Shown here: positions 36,421 to 46,800 of the stretch, in pieces
How the letters are laid out: every line of letters starts with the position of its first letter
Position numbering within the stretch: the stretch's first letter is position 1
Source of the DNA: Crocodylus rhombifer
Lineage: Eukaryota; Chordata; Crocodylia; Crocodylidae
NCBI GenBank assembly: GCA_038503035.1
Contig: JAVSML010000047.1
Location: 654,477-718,476 of the forward strand
Length of the DNA: 64,000 bases
Direction: 5' to 3'
Made by a program: the position numbers and the translations under genes
Notes under the pieces: generated by a model
Databases searched by the model: none
What the model saw: the letters and a program-made list of their open reading frames with translations, nothing else
Told to the model about the DNA's origin: nothing

Positions 36421-37633
36421 TGCTGCAGTATAGATACAGACTTTGAGAGTTGGATCGTAAAACTGATAGCCATGCCATTTTAGGTGTCGGTGGGGGGCAG
36501 GGAATATATATACAAGAACATACTTAATCTTTATATATATATGATTAAATATGTTCTGTAGCTTAGGTAAATATTTAATCTTCTTTGCCAACTCTGTCAT
36601 TCCTGATGCTATTTGTCTTGAAAGGGGTTTTTATATGTGTTGATTGTTTGTTTCTCATGATCATTGTGTAGGTCATGTGAATGTTGTCTCCCATTAATGG
36701 CCAGACTGCAGTAAAGAGAGAGAGAGATCACTATTGATCCTAAGACAATGAGCCTAGTAAAGGCTCGTGCCTTTAGATCCAGAGATCCAGCATGTAGTGC
36801 TTTAGAGTGGAAGGACTGATCATAAGAGACCTGCCTGCTAGTGACCATGATGTGTAACATGGGCCAAGTCGCTCTTCCCTGTGCTCCAATTTCTGTATCG
36901 GGAAGTTGAGTATACTGCAGTATTTCTTTCTGCATCATTGAAAACCTCTTGTATTTTTTCTTTCCATGTTTTGTAACTAACAATTTTGAAATGAGCTGAT
37001 CAAATCTGTCCCCTCATCAGTGAACTACCGATAAAGTAATGTAAAAGGATTTTCTGACACCATAAAAATGATAGAAATGCATTATCTGTAACCAATAATA
37101 GCTGTAAGAGTTTGTGGGGAAAAAGGCATCCTTTCCCTTAAGCCCATTTGAGGTATTTTTGGAGTAGTTGCTGCAAATGTAATCAGAGAGATGATAAAGT
37201 CCTTGAACATATTATAGCTCTCTTCTTATTTCAACATATTAGAAAGATTTTTATTTTTAAAAGAAAAACCCTTTACGTAAGATGGAAAAAGGGAAAAATT
37301 CAATGAGGACTAAATAACTGATGCCAATACTTTCTAAAGCTATGAGGTATTAAGTAGCTGCCTTTCTAGTGACTGAAGCTGGCCACTGTTGGCCATGGTT
37401 GGCAGACTTAGAGGGGGACAGGGCTTCCATTAGGGCAATGTAAACCACTGGTTTTCATGTTTGATTACAAAACTGAGAGTAAACATTGGATTGACTCAGA
37501 CTTGTTTTCCTTACTATTTCTGTTGGAGATTTGGTGTCCTTGGTTTGTAAACTCCGGCATGGGGTGACAAAATGTTGTTAACCTCTGATCTAGATAAAAG
37601 TTCTATAGTTCGTTGGAACATTTGGTTCAAAGA
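36421..37633. other. Gene-free interval
   Basis: AT-rich unique-looking DNA. No feature recognised. Confidence 0.5.
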
Positions 37634-37641
37634 GTCATCAG

Positions 37642-38425
37642 CAGGGATCCTGGTTTTCTGTTTTCCATGAAAAAACAGAGAAAACCATGGATTTCCCCTT
37701 TTTATCAAAGAAAACATGGATTTCTAATTTTAGCAGAGAAATCTGTGGATTCCCTGCTTTTGCAAGCAGCTCTGCAGGCTGGCTGAGCTCCAGCCTGCAA
37801 GAGCTGCTTACAAACAGTGTGGGGAAACACCCAGCCCTGTCTGGAGAGGGAGGGAGAAGGGGGAAGGGTAGGGCCTGAGACACTTAGGCAGCCACAGTTC
37901 TGCTCATCTTAGCTTCACTATTTGCTCCTGGAGCCTGAGGTATGTTGGGCTTGCAGGAGGCTGGGGTCCCCTCTTGCAGGGCTGGGGGGTTGCGGGTCAT
38001 AGCTGGGCACCATGGGGTCCAGCAGCCAATCCTGCCCTCACCTGAGCAGAGAGCAGCAGTGGGGGAGCTGGCTGTGTGCTGCTTCTGCTGCAGCTGCCAG
38101 CTGTTGGGGGCAGGGAGCTGCAGACTTGGGTCCCTGGCCCCATAGCCTTGGCAGCTGGGGGCCCCTCCAGCAGGGCTGTGGGGCAGGGTTGTGGGTGGGG
38201 GCAAAAAGCAAAAGTAGGGTGAGGGGGGCTGTTGTGGGGGCAATGAAGGGCACCAGCAGTGCTGTGGGAGGTATTGGGGGTGAGTGAGGGGCACCAGCAG
38301 GGCTGGGGTGTGTGTGCAGGTCGATTTTTTAATTTTAATAATGGATTTTGGGGGTTTTATCAGAGAACTTGTGATTTTATATATTTATTTATTGTTTTTT
38401 TATTAGAGAGAACCATGGATTTCAT
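37642..38425. mobile_element. hAT-like element, inverted copy with eroded right end
   Basis: The left end CAGGGATCCTGGTTTTCTG and the next 150 bases match the reverse complement of the right part of the copy at 34249-35314. The GC-rich core and the subterminal stretch around TTTTGGGGG..TTATCAGAGAA (38345-38370) match that copy's left part. The right terminal repeat is not intact, so no duplication can be read. It is in opposite orientation to the complete copy. Confidence 0.7.
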
Positions 38426-38451
38426 GGTTCCCATCCATTACTGGGAGAGTT

Positions 38452-39110
38452 GTGGTCCTCAAACGCCTGTTCTGGGCATGATATTCTTTTTAAATACCTT
38501 CATTAGTGATCTGGTGAATGGGGTCAAGTGTACACCAAGCAAATTTGTAGATGACGTTAAGCAGGGTGGGGAGTTGCAGATCCTTTTGAAGATGGAACTA
38601 GAATTAAGCATAAGCTTAATAAACAGGGGGGGAAATAGGATGAAATGAATTGAATGAAATGCAATAAGGACAAAAGCAAAGTCCTGCCCTTAGGATGGAA
38701 GTCTAGAAGAAACAGGACTTATAAGGCATGGGTAGAGGAACTTGTGATGTTTATTTGAGGGAGGAGGAAGACAGACATAACAAATCCTGACTTCAAATAC
38801 AGGAAAGGTTGTTACTAAGAGGGTGTTGATAGACTACTCTGTTTGCAGGGAACAGGACAAGGAGCAATCATTTTAAATTGCAGCAAGGGAAATTTAGGTT
38901 GAGTATTAGGAATTTTTTTTTTTTTTTTAACTATAAGCGTGGTTAAGTATTGTAACAGGCTGCTCTAGATGGGTTATGGAATATTAATCCTGGGAACCTT
39001 ATTTTTAAGTGCAGCTTAGGCAGACACTTGAATCACTTAGAGATGATCTTGTAAAGGTGGGTTGCCTAGATGACCTCCTGAGGTCCATTCCAGCCATATT
39101 TTTCTATGAT
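38452..39110 (+). pseudogene. CR1 LINE remnant with internal deletions
   Basis: Plus-strand frame 38475-38570 reads PVLGMIFFLNTFISDLVNGV and then CTPSKFVDDVKQGG, recognisable as reverse transcriptase motif B followed by motif C (FVDD for FADD). Most of the C-terminal domain is deleted. The 3' end is recognisable from 'gatgacctcctgaggtcc' through 'ttctatgat' (39066-39109). Non-functional. Confidence 0.75.
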
Positions 39111-42100
39111 GGTTAGGATTTTATGCAATGCAAGACAAAACCAGTAGAACAGATCGATAGTGCAACACCCCAGAATACCCTAATCAATGCCTCCCAAATA
39201 CTACCCTAACAACTGTGTTGGGTAAAGGAATGGGGGAGGGCTCCATTACTACCACTTCTTCCTCCAATAGTTTTGTGAATCTAAAGCTTTTAGCCCTGTG
39301 GCTTTTAATGCAGATAATCCAAAAATGAAGTGCTATAGGAACATCAGTGTGACCTGTATCACTATTTCCAAAATGAATGATCATTTTTCTTTTTGATAAA
39401 ATTATTTGGTAGACTGCATTTTTCAGTGAATATATTAGTTGCTGAAAAAATTATTTCAACTGTAGTTTGTTTTCACCTTTCTTTCAGTGTCTGGGTAGGA
39501 TATAGATGATGTAGCTTTGGACAGCAGTGCTAGCAGGAAAAGAAGTGTTATAAGGAGGCCCTGGTTGATGGTAGCCAAAGGGGTGAGGACATTTTTAAAT
39601 CCAGTACCCCTATAGAATATAGACACCATTGGATTGGGGCAGTACTGCCAAGTCTCTTTCTCCATGTCATTTTATCAGTAATTTCACAAAAATGTAATTG
39701 ATGTCATGGCTGGCCTGTTCAGTGCACTCAACTTGGTAAAGTCTGGGAAGTGCTGCTGGGACTACAATAGGATTCATATTCGGAAAGGGTTTTTTTTGTT
39801 TTGTTTAGTGTTGTAGCTTCTCATCTTGAACTGACATTACATGCCACAGTCATTGCTGTTGGTGTTAGAAGTTATATCAACATTGGTAGCAGCTGCAGCA
39901 TTTTCTGGATGAGGAAGCCTCCATGTTTACTTTTTAATAAAAGTACCAGTAAGTCTCTGCTCCTGGCATTCAGATTGGCTCGTGTTAGTAACAGTATCCT
40001 GAGCACTGCTGAAAATGCTTGTTGAATAAATGAGTAAAGGAGGAGCACTTAAATGTTTGAGAGCAAGTCAAGTCACAGCAGGCCATCATTTTCATTTTGG
40101 AAAACTGTGTGTAAGAAATCCATTGAGGCAGTTTAAAAAGCTGAATTCATAAAAAGGGAGAGTACTTAGGTCGTTCCTGTTTTGTGAGATTATAGCTCAT
40201 TATTGTTATTTAAAGTAATCTTTGTAAACTGGAGATCACGTAGTTTTGGGGGAAAGGAGGCAGTTCCTGCACCATCTAAACACAGGCAAAACTATACACC
40301 TGAGCATATAGCCATAGCATTCCTGATTAGGCATGTTACTAACTGGTTTAGGCATATAGTGTAGAAACATTGTCCAAATGATAATTCACAGCCTCAGAGT
40401 AATGGCTGCATGATGAAGTTCAGTGTGGTAGATGACCATGCTGGGAGAAGGAAAAAAATGTGTGTAACACCCACACCCAGTTGTGTGTGTGCGTGTGATG
40501 GCAAGCTGGGGTCTGTATCTGGGGCAAATATGTAAAAGCCTCTAGCCTTATTGGCCAGGGAAAGCAGAAGATTCTCTGTGGGACACCGTAGTAATTTATT
40601 TAGTGTTTCCCAGGTGGTCTGGGTGGGGGCTTGAGCCAAAGTAAAATATATTTGGACCCCAAAGTTGAACCCTGCTCTTGTTGCTGCTGACCTGGTGCCT
40701 GGCAGAAGGGTTATGTGTGCTTAAAAGGAGTACGTATATATGTCCTAAGGAGCAAGCTTCAGAAATCTAGTCAAGACCAAGAGAATGAACATAGAGAACT
40801 TATGTTTTAGTTTTAGTGCACATCTGGTTTCCCTGTGTACACCTTCTATGCTGCAGGCAGAATTTTCATAATGCAGCTAGATAAAGAAGGCATCTAGTTC
40901 ATCTGCTTAGTTTGTCTTTAACACGTTATCAACATATCTAAAGGCAGAGGATTAATCTATTGACCATCATAGGAAAAGTATCAAGTCCTTCATCTTTGCC
41001 AACAAGTGGATTTGAGTGATGGATTTCTAAATGCAAGTTATGGGATATGGAGATTAAGAAAGCGTGAGCTGAGTTTCTGTAATGTCCCATCCGAGGAAAC
41101 ATTCTTATTGCTTTCTGCTCCTGCAGCTTCCAAATTGTATATCATTTATAAAGAAAAGAATGCTCTACTGCAAATTATATCACAAGCATGGAAACATATG
41201 GTTTCCTAGTGGAAAAGAAACATTTGCTTTGAAAAATGTTAGCCTTAAAAAACCCCCCCAAGACATTTCGGACTAGAGTCTCTTCTCTAATTTTTAAAAT
41301 TAAAAAAATTGTTTGTGGGTGTTTTTTGTTTGTTTGTTTTTTAACGTTGGAAGTTCCACATTACTCATTTGTTTAAGGTCATTGCAGAGCCATCATTGGA
41401 TGTATGTTTACTCCTTCCTAATTTATGACATTTCTATTGCATTTGTTTTTTATTACCCAGTGTTTAGTCATGGAGTTTGGGATGTTGTAAAATATCCATG
41501 AATGCATTTTGAGTTTAGAAGGATTTTCTTCAAATCTTCTCATGAGGATGTGACACAGTGGACTCGTATTGAATTCCACCTTACGATTTTAGCTGTTGCT
41601 TTGGTTTATACTTATACTCCTCAAGCACGGTGAATTTCATAGAGCTCTAAAATGCATTTTTGGTAGAATGGTTTTCTGTTGTGTTAATGAACCCAGTCTC
41701 TTCATTTGTGGCACATTGTTTCAACCTGGAAATGGCATTAAGCTCATGAATATTGGAAAGCTCGATATCGGGGTTTGAATACTGGTAAGCATTGTTTCGT
41801 ATCTAATCAGTGTAAGTTTTGCTTTGTATAATGCTGCATGCTTTGTAACAGTCTTAAATGAAGTGCTTGGCTACTATGACTTCTTTATTTCTCCATCTAA
41901 AGCAGTATTATGATGTGGCCAAACGTGTATAAATTCTGATATGTTTTCTTTCTGACTCATTTTATGTCATAAAATATAATTTACACTTGCAACAAGCTGT
42001 GAGTTATTGTGTTAACATATGCACTAAAATGTGGTTGTTTATCATAAGCAGACTTTCATATGTATAATCCTCTAGAGACATCCCTGTCATGTTTAATAGA

Positions 42101-43339
42101 CTGTATGTTATGCGAAGAAGCAGACACTGATTTCCTATCATTTTGCATACTTTACAAGATGGCATGCTCTCCTTGAAAGTGTGTAAACAGAAACTTACTG
42201 AACAAGATAGCAAGCTCACTATGTAAACTGCAGATTCTTGAAGTCTAGGGATTAGAGTATGGTTTTAGGTGTTCAGACTCCTTATGCTTGATTTGATTCT
42301 ACAATCTGTTTCCCTCTCAGATTTTTATCATTTCAAGGAAAATATTCATTTGCCCTTTTTTGGAAAAATCAGACCATGTGTTTTGCATTCAATGAACATC
42401 TATCAGGAGGTGATAAAACATTTATCAGTCTTGATAATCCATAAAGGAGAATACAGGTGTTTCATTTTATTATGGTCTAGTGCAAAGGCAATTACTTTCA
42501 TAAGAAGCAGTGTTTCTTCAGGAAAACAGTGAAAAATAGGAAAGGTGATCCAGAGGAATTAGTACGTGTCCTGGGTAAGGCTTTTTCAGACTTTTTCCTC
42601 AGTAGACCACTACCATCTTCCTTGGAGATGGATAATCTAATTTTTAAAGCTTGCTCAAGGCTTTAATTTTAAAGTCAAACCATAGAAAAAATATTAACAA
42701 TAAATTCAAACTTTCTCTTTTGAAATATTTGTAAGGTGCTAGATGGATGGGTTCATTAGATATTCAGTGTGTATCATGAGAGTCCATGTATGATGCACAA
42801 AGGTGATTAGATATTATTTTTAGTTTATATATGAACATTTCTGAAACTTTCTCGGAGGACCATATTGGAAAATCAATCACTGACAGCTGTGTAATGTTTA
42901 AAAATAAAAATTTGGAATGTGTGGTTTTATTAATTACACATGGATTATTAAAATGCATTTTTTGAGAAGACGGAAACAAAAAAGCGATAGAAACCCTCCC
43001 TCCCCAAATAAAATAAAATCTAATTAAAGTTTATCTCGAGAGACAGACAGACACCACTGGTTTAACCTAGGTTTGGGTTCTGCAACTGGACTGCAACTAA
43101 AAATATATATCCCTTAACACATTTAGTATTATTTTTAAAAAGGAGGTGTAAGAGATTCAACCTACAGATTGGATCCTGCTCATGAAGCTGTTTTGCCTGG
43201 CACATGGGCCTCTCAAAGAAGCCAGCAGTGACCAGAGGCAGGGGTTGCTCTGAGTTCCCAGCTACAGAGCCTGCGGAGAAATGATGAGCCTGGTGGTAGC
43301 CCAGATCCAGCAAGCTCGACGTCCCTCTAAAACACTGTT
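39111..43339. other. Gene-free interval
   Basis: Four kilobases of AT-rich single-copy-looking DNA. No exon, RNA gene or dated repeat recognised. Confidence 0.5.
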
Positions 43340-43347
43340 GCCTAGAA

Positions 43348-43744
43348 CAGTGGTCTCCAAACTTTTTTGATCACGCACCCCTATCAGTAAAAAATTTTTG
43401 AGCAAGCACCCCGATATATGTATATTTATTTATTTATAAATTATGTAAATGTACTACTCAGTGTGACACTGTACAGAGTTTGGAGACCACTGTACTACTG
43501 TACCTCCGCATTGTGGAACTCCCACTCTTCCCTTAGTATACCTCGTGTACCATATGTGACATACGGACTGAGTGAGGGTGCCAGTGTCAATCTGTATGTT
43601 AAATATTAGTAAAGCTTAATTTCTTTGTTATTTTTTAGATAAAAAAATAAATATAAATAGAAGTTCTAATATTTTCTTCCTGCACCCCAGTGGATCATCT
43701 TGCGCAACGCCTGGGGTTTGTGCACCCCACTTTGGAGACCACTG
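43348..43744. mobile_element. Non-autonomous hAT element, 397 bp, with 8-bp target duplication
   Basis: The left end CAGTGGTCTCCAAACTTTTT and right end CCCACTTTGGAGACCACTG are inverted repeats of hAT type. The flanks GCCTAGAA (43340-43347) and GGCTAGAA (43745-43752) form an 8-bp target duplication with one mismatch. There is no coding sequence. A second copy of the right terminus (TTTGGAGACCACTG, ending 43492) lies inside, preceded and followed by the direct repeat GTACTACT (43451-43458 and 43492-43499), so the element contains a very short nested or rearranged copy. Confidence 0.85.
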
Positions 43745-43792
43745 GGCTAGAATGTTCTTTTTTTGAGTAGGAAATGTACATGCTTATCTGAT

Positions 43793-46700
43793 GATTCATA
43801 GATTCATAGATTCATAGATGCTAGGGTCGGAAGGGACCTCAATAGATCATCGAGTCCGACCCCCTGCATAAGCAGGAAAGAGTGCTGGGCCTACATTACC
43901 CCAGCTAGATACACATCCAACCTTCTCTTGAATACCCCCAGGGTAGGGGAGAGCACCACCTCCCTTGGGAGCCCGTTCCAGACCTTGGCCACTCGAACTG
44001 TGAAGAAGTTCCTCCTAATATCTAATCTAAATCTGCTCTCCTCTAGCTTGTGGCCATTATTTCTTGTAACCCCCGGGGGCGCCTTGGTGAATAAATACTC
44101 ACCAATTCCCTTCTGTGCCCCCCTGATGAACTTATAGGCAGCCACCAGGTCGCCTCTCAACCTTCTCTTGCGGAGGCTGAAAAGGTCCAGTTTCTCTAAT
44201 CTCTCCTCATAGGGCTTGGCCTGCAGGCCCTTAACCATACGAGTGGCCCTTCTCTGGACCCTCTCCAGGTTAACCGCATCCTTCTTGAAGTGCGGCGCCC
44301 AGAATTGCACGCAGTACTCCAGCTGCGGTCTGACCAGCGCCCGATAGAGGGGAATTATCACCTCCTTGGACCTATTTGTCATGCATCTGTTGATGCACGA
44401 TAAAGTGCCATTGGCTTTTCTGATGGTTTCGTCACACTGCCGACTCATGTTCATCTTGGAGTCCACTAGGACTCCAAGATCCCTTTCCACTTCCGTGCCA
44501 CCCAGCAGGTCATTTCCTAGGCTGTAGGTGTGCTGGACATTTTTCCTCCCTAGATGCAGCACTTTGCATTTCTCCTTGTTGAACTGCATTCTGTTGTTTT
44601 CTGCCCACTTGTCTAACCTGTCCAGGTCTGCTTGCAGCTGTTCCCTGCCCTCCGGCGTGTCCACTTCGCCCCATAGCTTAGTGTCATCTGCAAACTTGGA
44701 CAGAGTACATTTCACCCCCTCGTCCAAGTCGCTGATGAAGACATTAAAGAGTATCGGTCCAAGCACCGAGCCCTGCGGGACCCCACTGCCCACACTCTTC
44801 CAGGTCGAAACCGACCCATCCACCACAACTCTCTGGGTGCGACCCTCCAGCCAATTCTCCACCCACCGGACTGTGCAGTCATCCAAGTCACAGCCCCTTA
44901 ACTTGTTCACCAGTATGGGGTGGGATACCGTGTCAAAGGCCTTCCTGAAGTCCAAGTATACGACATCCACCCCTCCTCCTGCGTCGAGGCGTTTTGTGAC
45001 CTGGTCATAAAAAGAGACTAGATTGGTCAGGCACGATCTACCTGCCACGAACCCGTGCTGGTTTCCCCTCAGCATAATTTGTCCTGCCGGGCTCTCACAA
45101 ATGTGAGCCTTGATGATTTTCTCAAAGATTTTGCCAAGGATGGAGGTGAGACTGACTGGCCTATAGTTACCCGGGTCCTCCTTCCTCCCCTTCTTGAAAA
45201 TGGGAACCACATTGGCCCTTTTCCAGTCCTCCGGGACTTGACCCGTGCGCCACGAGCGTTCAAATATTCCCGCCAGTGGCTCTGCAATGATGTCGGCCAG
45301 TGCCTTCAGTACCCTCGGATGGAGCTCATCCGGGCCTGCCGACTTAAAGGCATCCAGTTCCTCCAAGTGACCCTGCACCACCTCAGGGTCCACGCATGGA
45401 AGTCTGGTGCCTTGCTGCTGCTTCCCTACACTCCCAGTGAGAGACTTGTCATGCCTCTCACTTAGGAACACTGAGGCGAAGAACTCGTTGAGGAGTTCAG
45501 CCTTGTCCCCTCTGTCCGTCACCAATTGTTTCTGCCCATTTAGCAGGGGTCCTATTCCTCCCTGGGCCTTCCTTTTACTCCCTATATACCTAAAAAACAA
45601 TTTCTTATTGTCTTTTACTTGGGTTGCCATCCTCAGCTCCATGGTAGCTTTGGCCTGTCTAACTGCCTCCCTACAAGCACGAGCAGAAGAGGTATATTCC
45701 TCTTTGGTGATCTCTCCCTGTTTCCACTTTTTATGTGCTCCCCTTTTGGCCCTTAGTCTGCCCTGGATTTCTCTGGTCAGCCAGGGAAGCCTCCTGGCCC
45801 CTTTCCCTCTTTTACCTCGCACGGGGATCGTCTCGCTTTGTGCTCGAAGGATAGCTTCCTTAAGGCACAGCCACCCTTCTTGGGCTCCCATCATTTCAAA
45901 ACTACTACTCTGCAGTGCATCCTTCACTAATCGCCTGAGTTTGCTGAAATCCGCTTTCCTAAAGTCCAGCACGTTCACCCTACTGGTTACCTTACCCACT
46001 CGACGCCTTATGTTGAATTGTACTTTTAGGTGATCACTATCCCCCAGATGGCTACCGATCTGTAGGTCCCCTACTAAGTCATCCCCCGTTGCCAATACCA
46101 GATCCAGTAAGGCATTCCCCCTAGTGGGACCATGTACCTCCTGCGTCAGGTGGAGGTCCTGTACACAGGTTAGAAACCTGCGTGAGCGGTGGGACTTTGC
46201 TGTCTGTGTCTCCCAGCAGATGTCCGGGTAGTTTAGGTCCCCCATGACCACCGCCTCTTTAGCTTTTATGGTCTCTGAGAGTTGCCTCAGGAGCCCCAAA
46301 TCTATTTCTTCCCCTTGATGTGGGGGTCTGTAGCAGACCCCTACCACCAAATCCTTTTCTCCTTGCCCCCCATGTAGCCTAACCCACAGTCCTTCTACTT
46401 CCTCATCCTTTGATTCTGTCTTGATAAGGGTTGATGTATATTGCTCCTTAACATAGAGCGCAACCCCTCCCCCCCTTTTCCCCACTCTGTCCTTTCTGTA
46501 CAATCTATAGCCCTCAATATGTACCGCCCAGTCGTGGGATGGATCCCACCAGGTTTCTGTCAGCCCCACTAAGTCGTAGTCGTTTAGTGCAACCAGGAGC
46601 GCTAGTTCATCCTGCTTGTTCCCCATGCTCCTAGCATTAGTATATAGGCACTTGAGCCCTGTGACTGGTGCTTTTGCTACCCCCTCGCTCCAAGTCCTAA

Positions 46701-46800
46701 AGGGCTTTTTGTCTCTAACCTTCCCGTTCCTTACCTGTGCCGCATTGCTGTCCACCCCCTGCCTTTCACGTTCCCAAAGCTCTCTTTCTTCAGGCTGATG
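43793..46800 (-). mobile_element. CR1 LINE, nearly full ORF2, young-looking copy
   Basis: The 3' end is marked by a short repeat of ATTCATAG units (43793-43818), followed inward by a 3' untranslated stretch with GGTCGGAAGGGACC and then the coding frame. The 5' limit near 46800 is estimated: an in-frame TAA precedes the frame and I cannot recognise ORF1 or a 5' untranslated region beyond it. No target duplication is visible, which is normal for CR1. Confidence 0.85.
43891..46755 (-). CDS. CR1 retrotransposon ORF2 polyprotein: endonuclease and reverse transcriptase
   Basis: This 954-codon open frame encodes the enzyme that nicks genomic DNA and reverse-transcribes CR1 RNA at the nick. The endonuclease spans about residues 33-245, with LTETWW (65-70), RGGGVALYV (94-102), YRPP (142-145), GDLN (172-175) and SDH (240-242). 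The reverse transcriptase spans about 505-780, with DPGNYRPVSLTS (527-538), YLDFRKAFDTV (600-610, motif A), GVPQGSVLGPILF (658-670, motif B), FADD (688-691, motif C) and KCKVLHLG (729-736). The C-terminal region has LVRPQLEYCVQFWAP (807-821) and [12 protein letters not shown] (830-841), and ends in YLAGVM before TAG. There are no stops or frameshifts and the catalytic residues are present. The first codon is GTG, not ATG, and an upstream in-frame TAA lies within about 20 codons, so the natural N-terminus is probably lost. The first internal Met is residue 44. Length is near the family norm. Confidence 0.92.
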   Translation of the reverse strand: MDSNAAQVRNGKVRDKKPFRTWSEGVAKAPVTGLKCLYTNARSMGNKQDELALLVALNDYDLVGLTETWWDPSHDWAVHIEGYRLYRKDRVGKRGGGVALYVKEQYTSTLIKTESKDEEVEGLWVRLHGGQGEKDLVVGVCYRPPHQGEEIDLGLLRQLSETIKAKEAVVMGDLNYPDICWETQTAKSHRSRRFLTCVQDLHLTQEVHGPTRGNALLDLVLATGDDLVGDLQIGSHLGDSDHLKVQFNIRRRVGKVTSRVNVLDFRKADFSKLRRLVKDALQSSSFEMMGAQEGWLCLKEAILRAQSETIPVRGKRGKGARRLPWLTREIQGRLRAKRGAHKKWKQGEITKEEYTSSARACREAVRQAKATMELRMATQVKDNKKLFFRYIGSKRKAQGGIGPLLNGQKQLVTDRGDKAELLNEFFASVFLSERHDKSLTGSVGKQQQGTRLPCVDPEVVQGHLEELDAFKSAGPDELHPRVLKALADIIAEPLAGIFERSWRTGQVPEDWKRANVVPIFKKGRKEDPGNYRPVSLTSILGKIFEKIIKAHICESPAGQIMLRGNQHGFVAGRSCLTNLVSFYDQVTKRLDAGGGVDVVYLDFRKAFDTVSHPILVNKLRGCDLDDCTVRWVENWLEGRTQRVVVDGSVSTWKSVGSGVPQGSVLGPILFNVFISDLDEGVKCTLSKFADDTKLWGEVDTPEGREQLQADLDRLDKWAENNRMQFNKEKCKVLHLGRKNVQHTYSLGNDLLGGTEVERDLGVLVDSKMNMSRQCDETIRKANGTLSCINRCMTNRSKEVIIPLYRALVRPQLEYCVQFWAPHFKKDAVNLERVQRRATRMVKGLQAKPYEERLEKLDLFSLRKRRLRGDLVAAYKFIRGAQKGIGEYLFTKAPPGVTRNNGHKLEESRFRLDIRRNFFTVRVAKVWNGLPREVVLSPTLGVFKRRLDVYLAGVM

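Noticed and set aside
45407..46033. 208-codon plus-strand open frame
   Set aside because: It is the complement of the conserved CR1 ORF2 and has no domain of its own.
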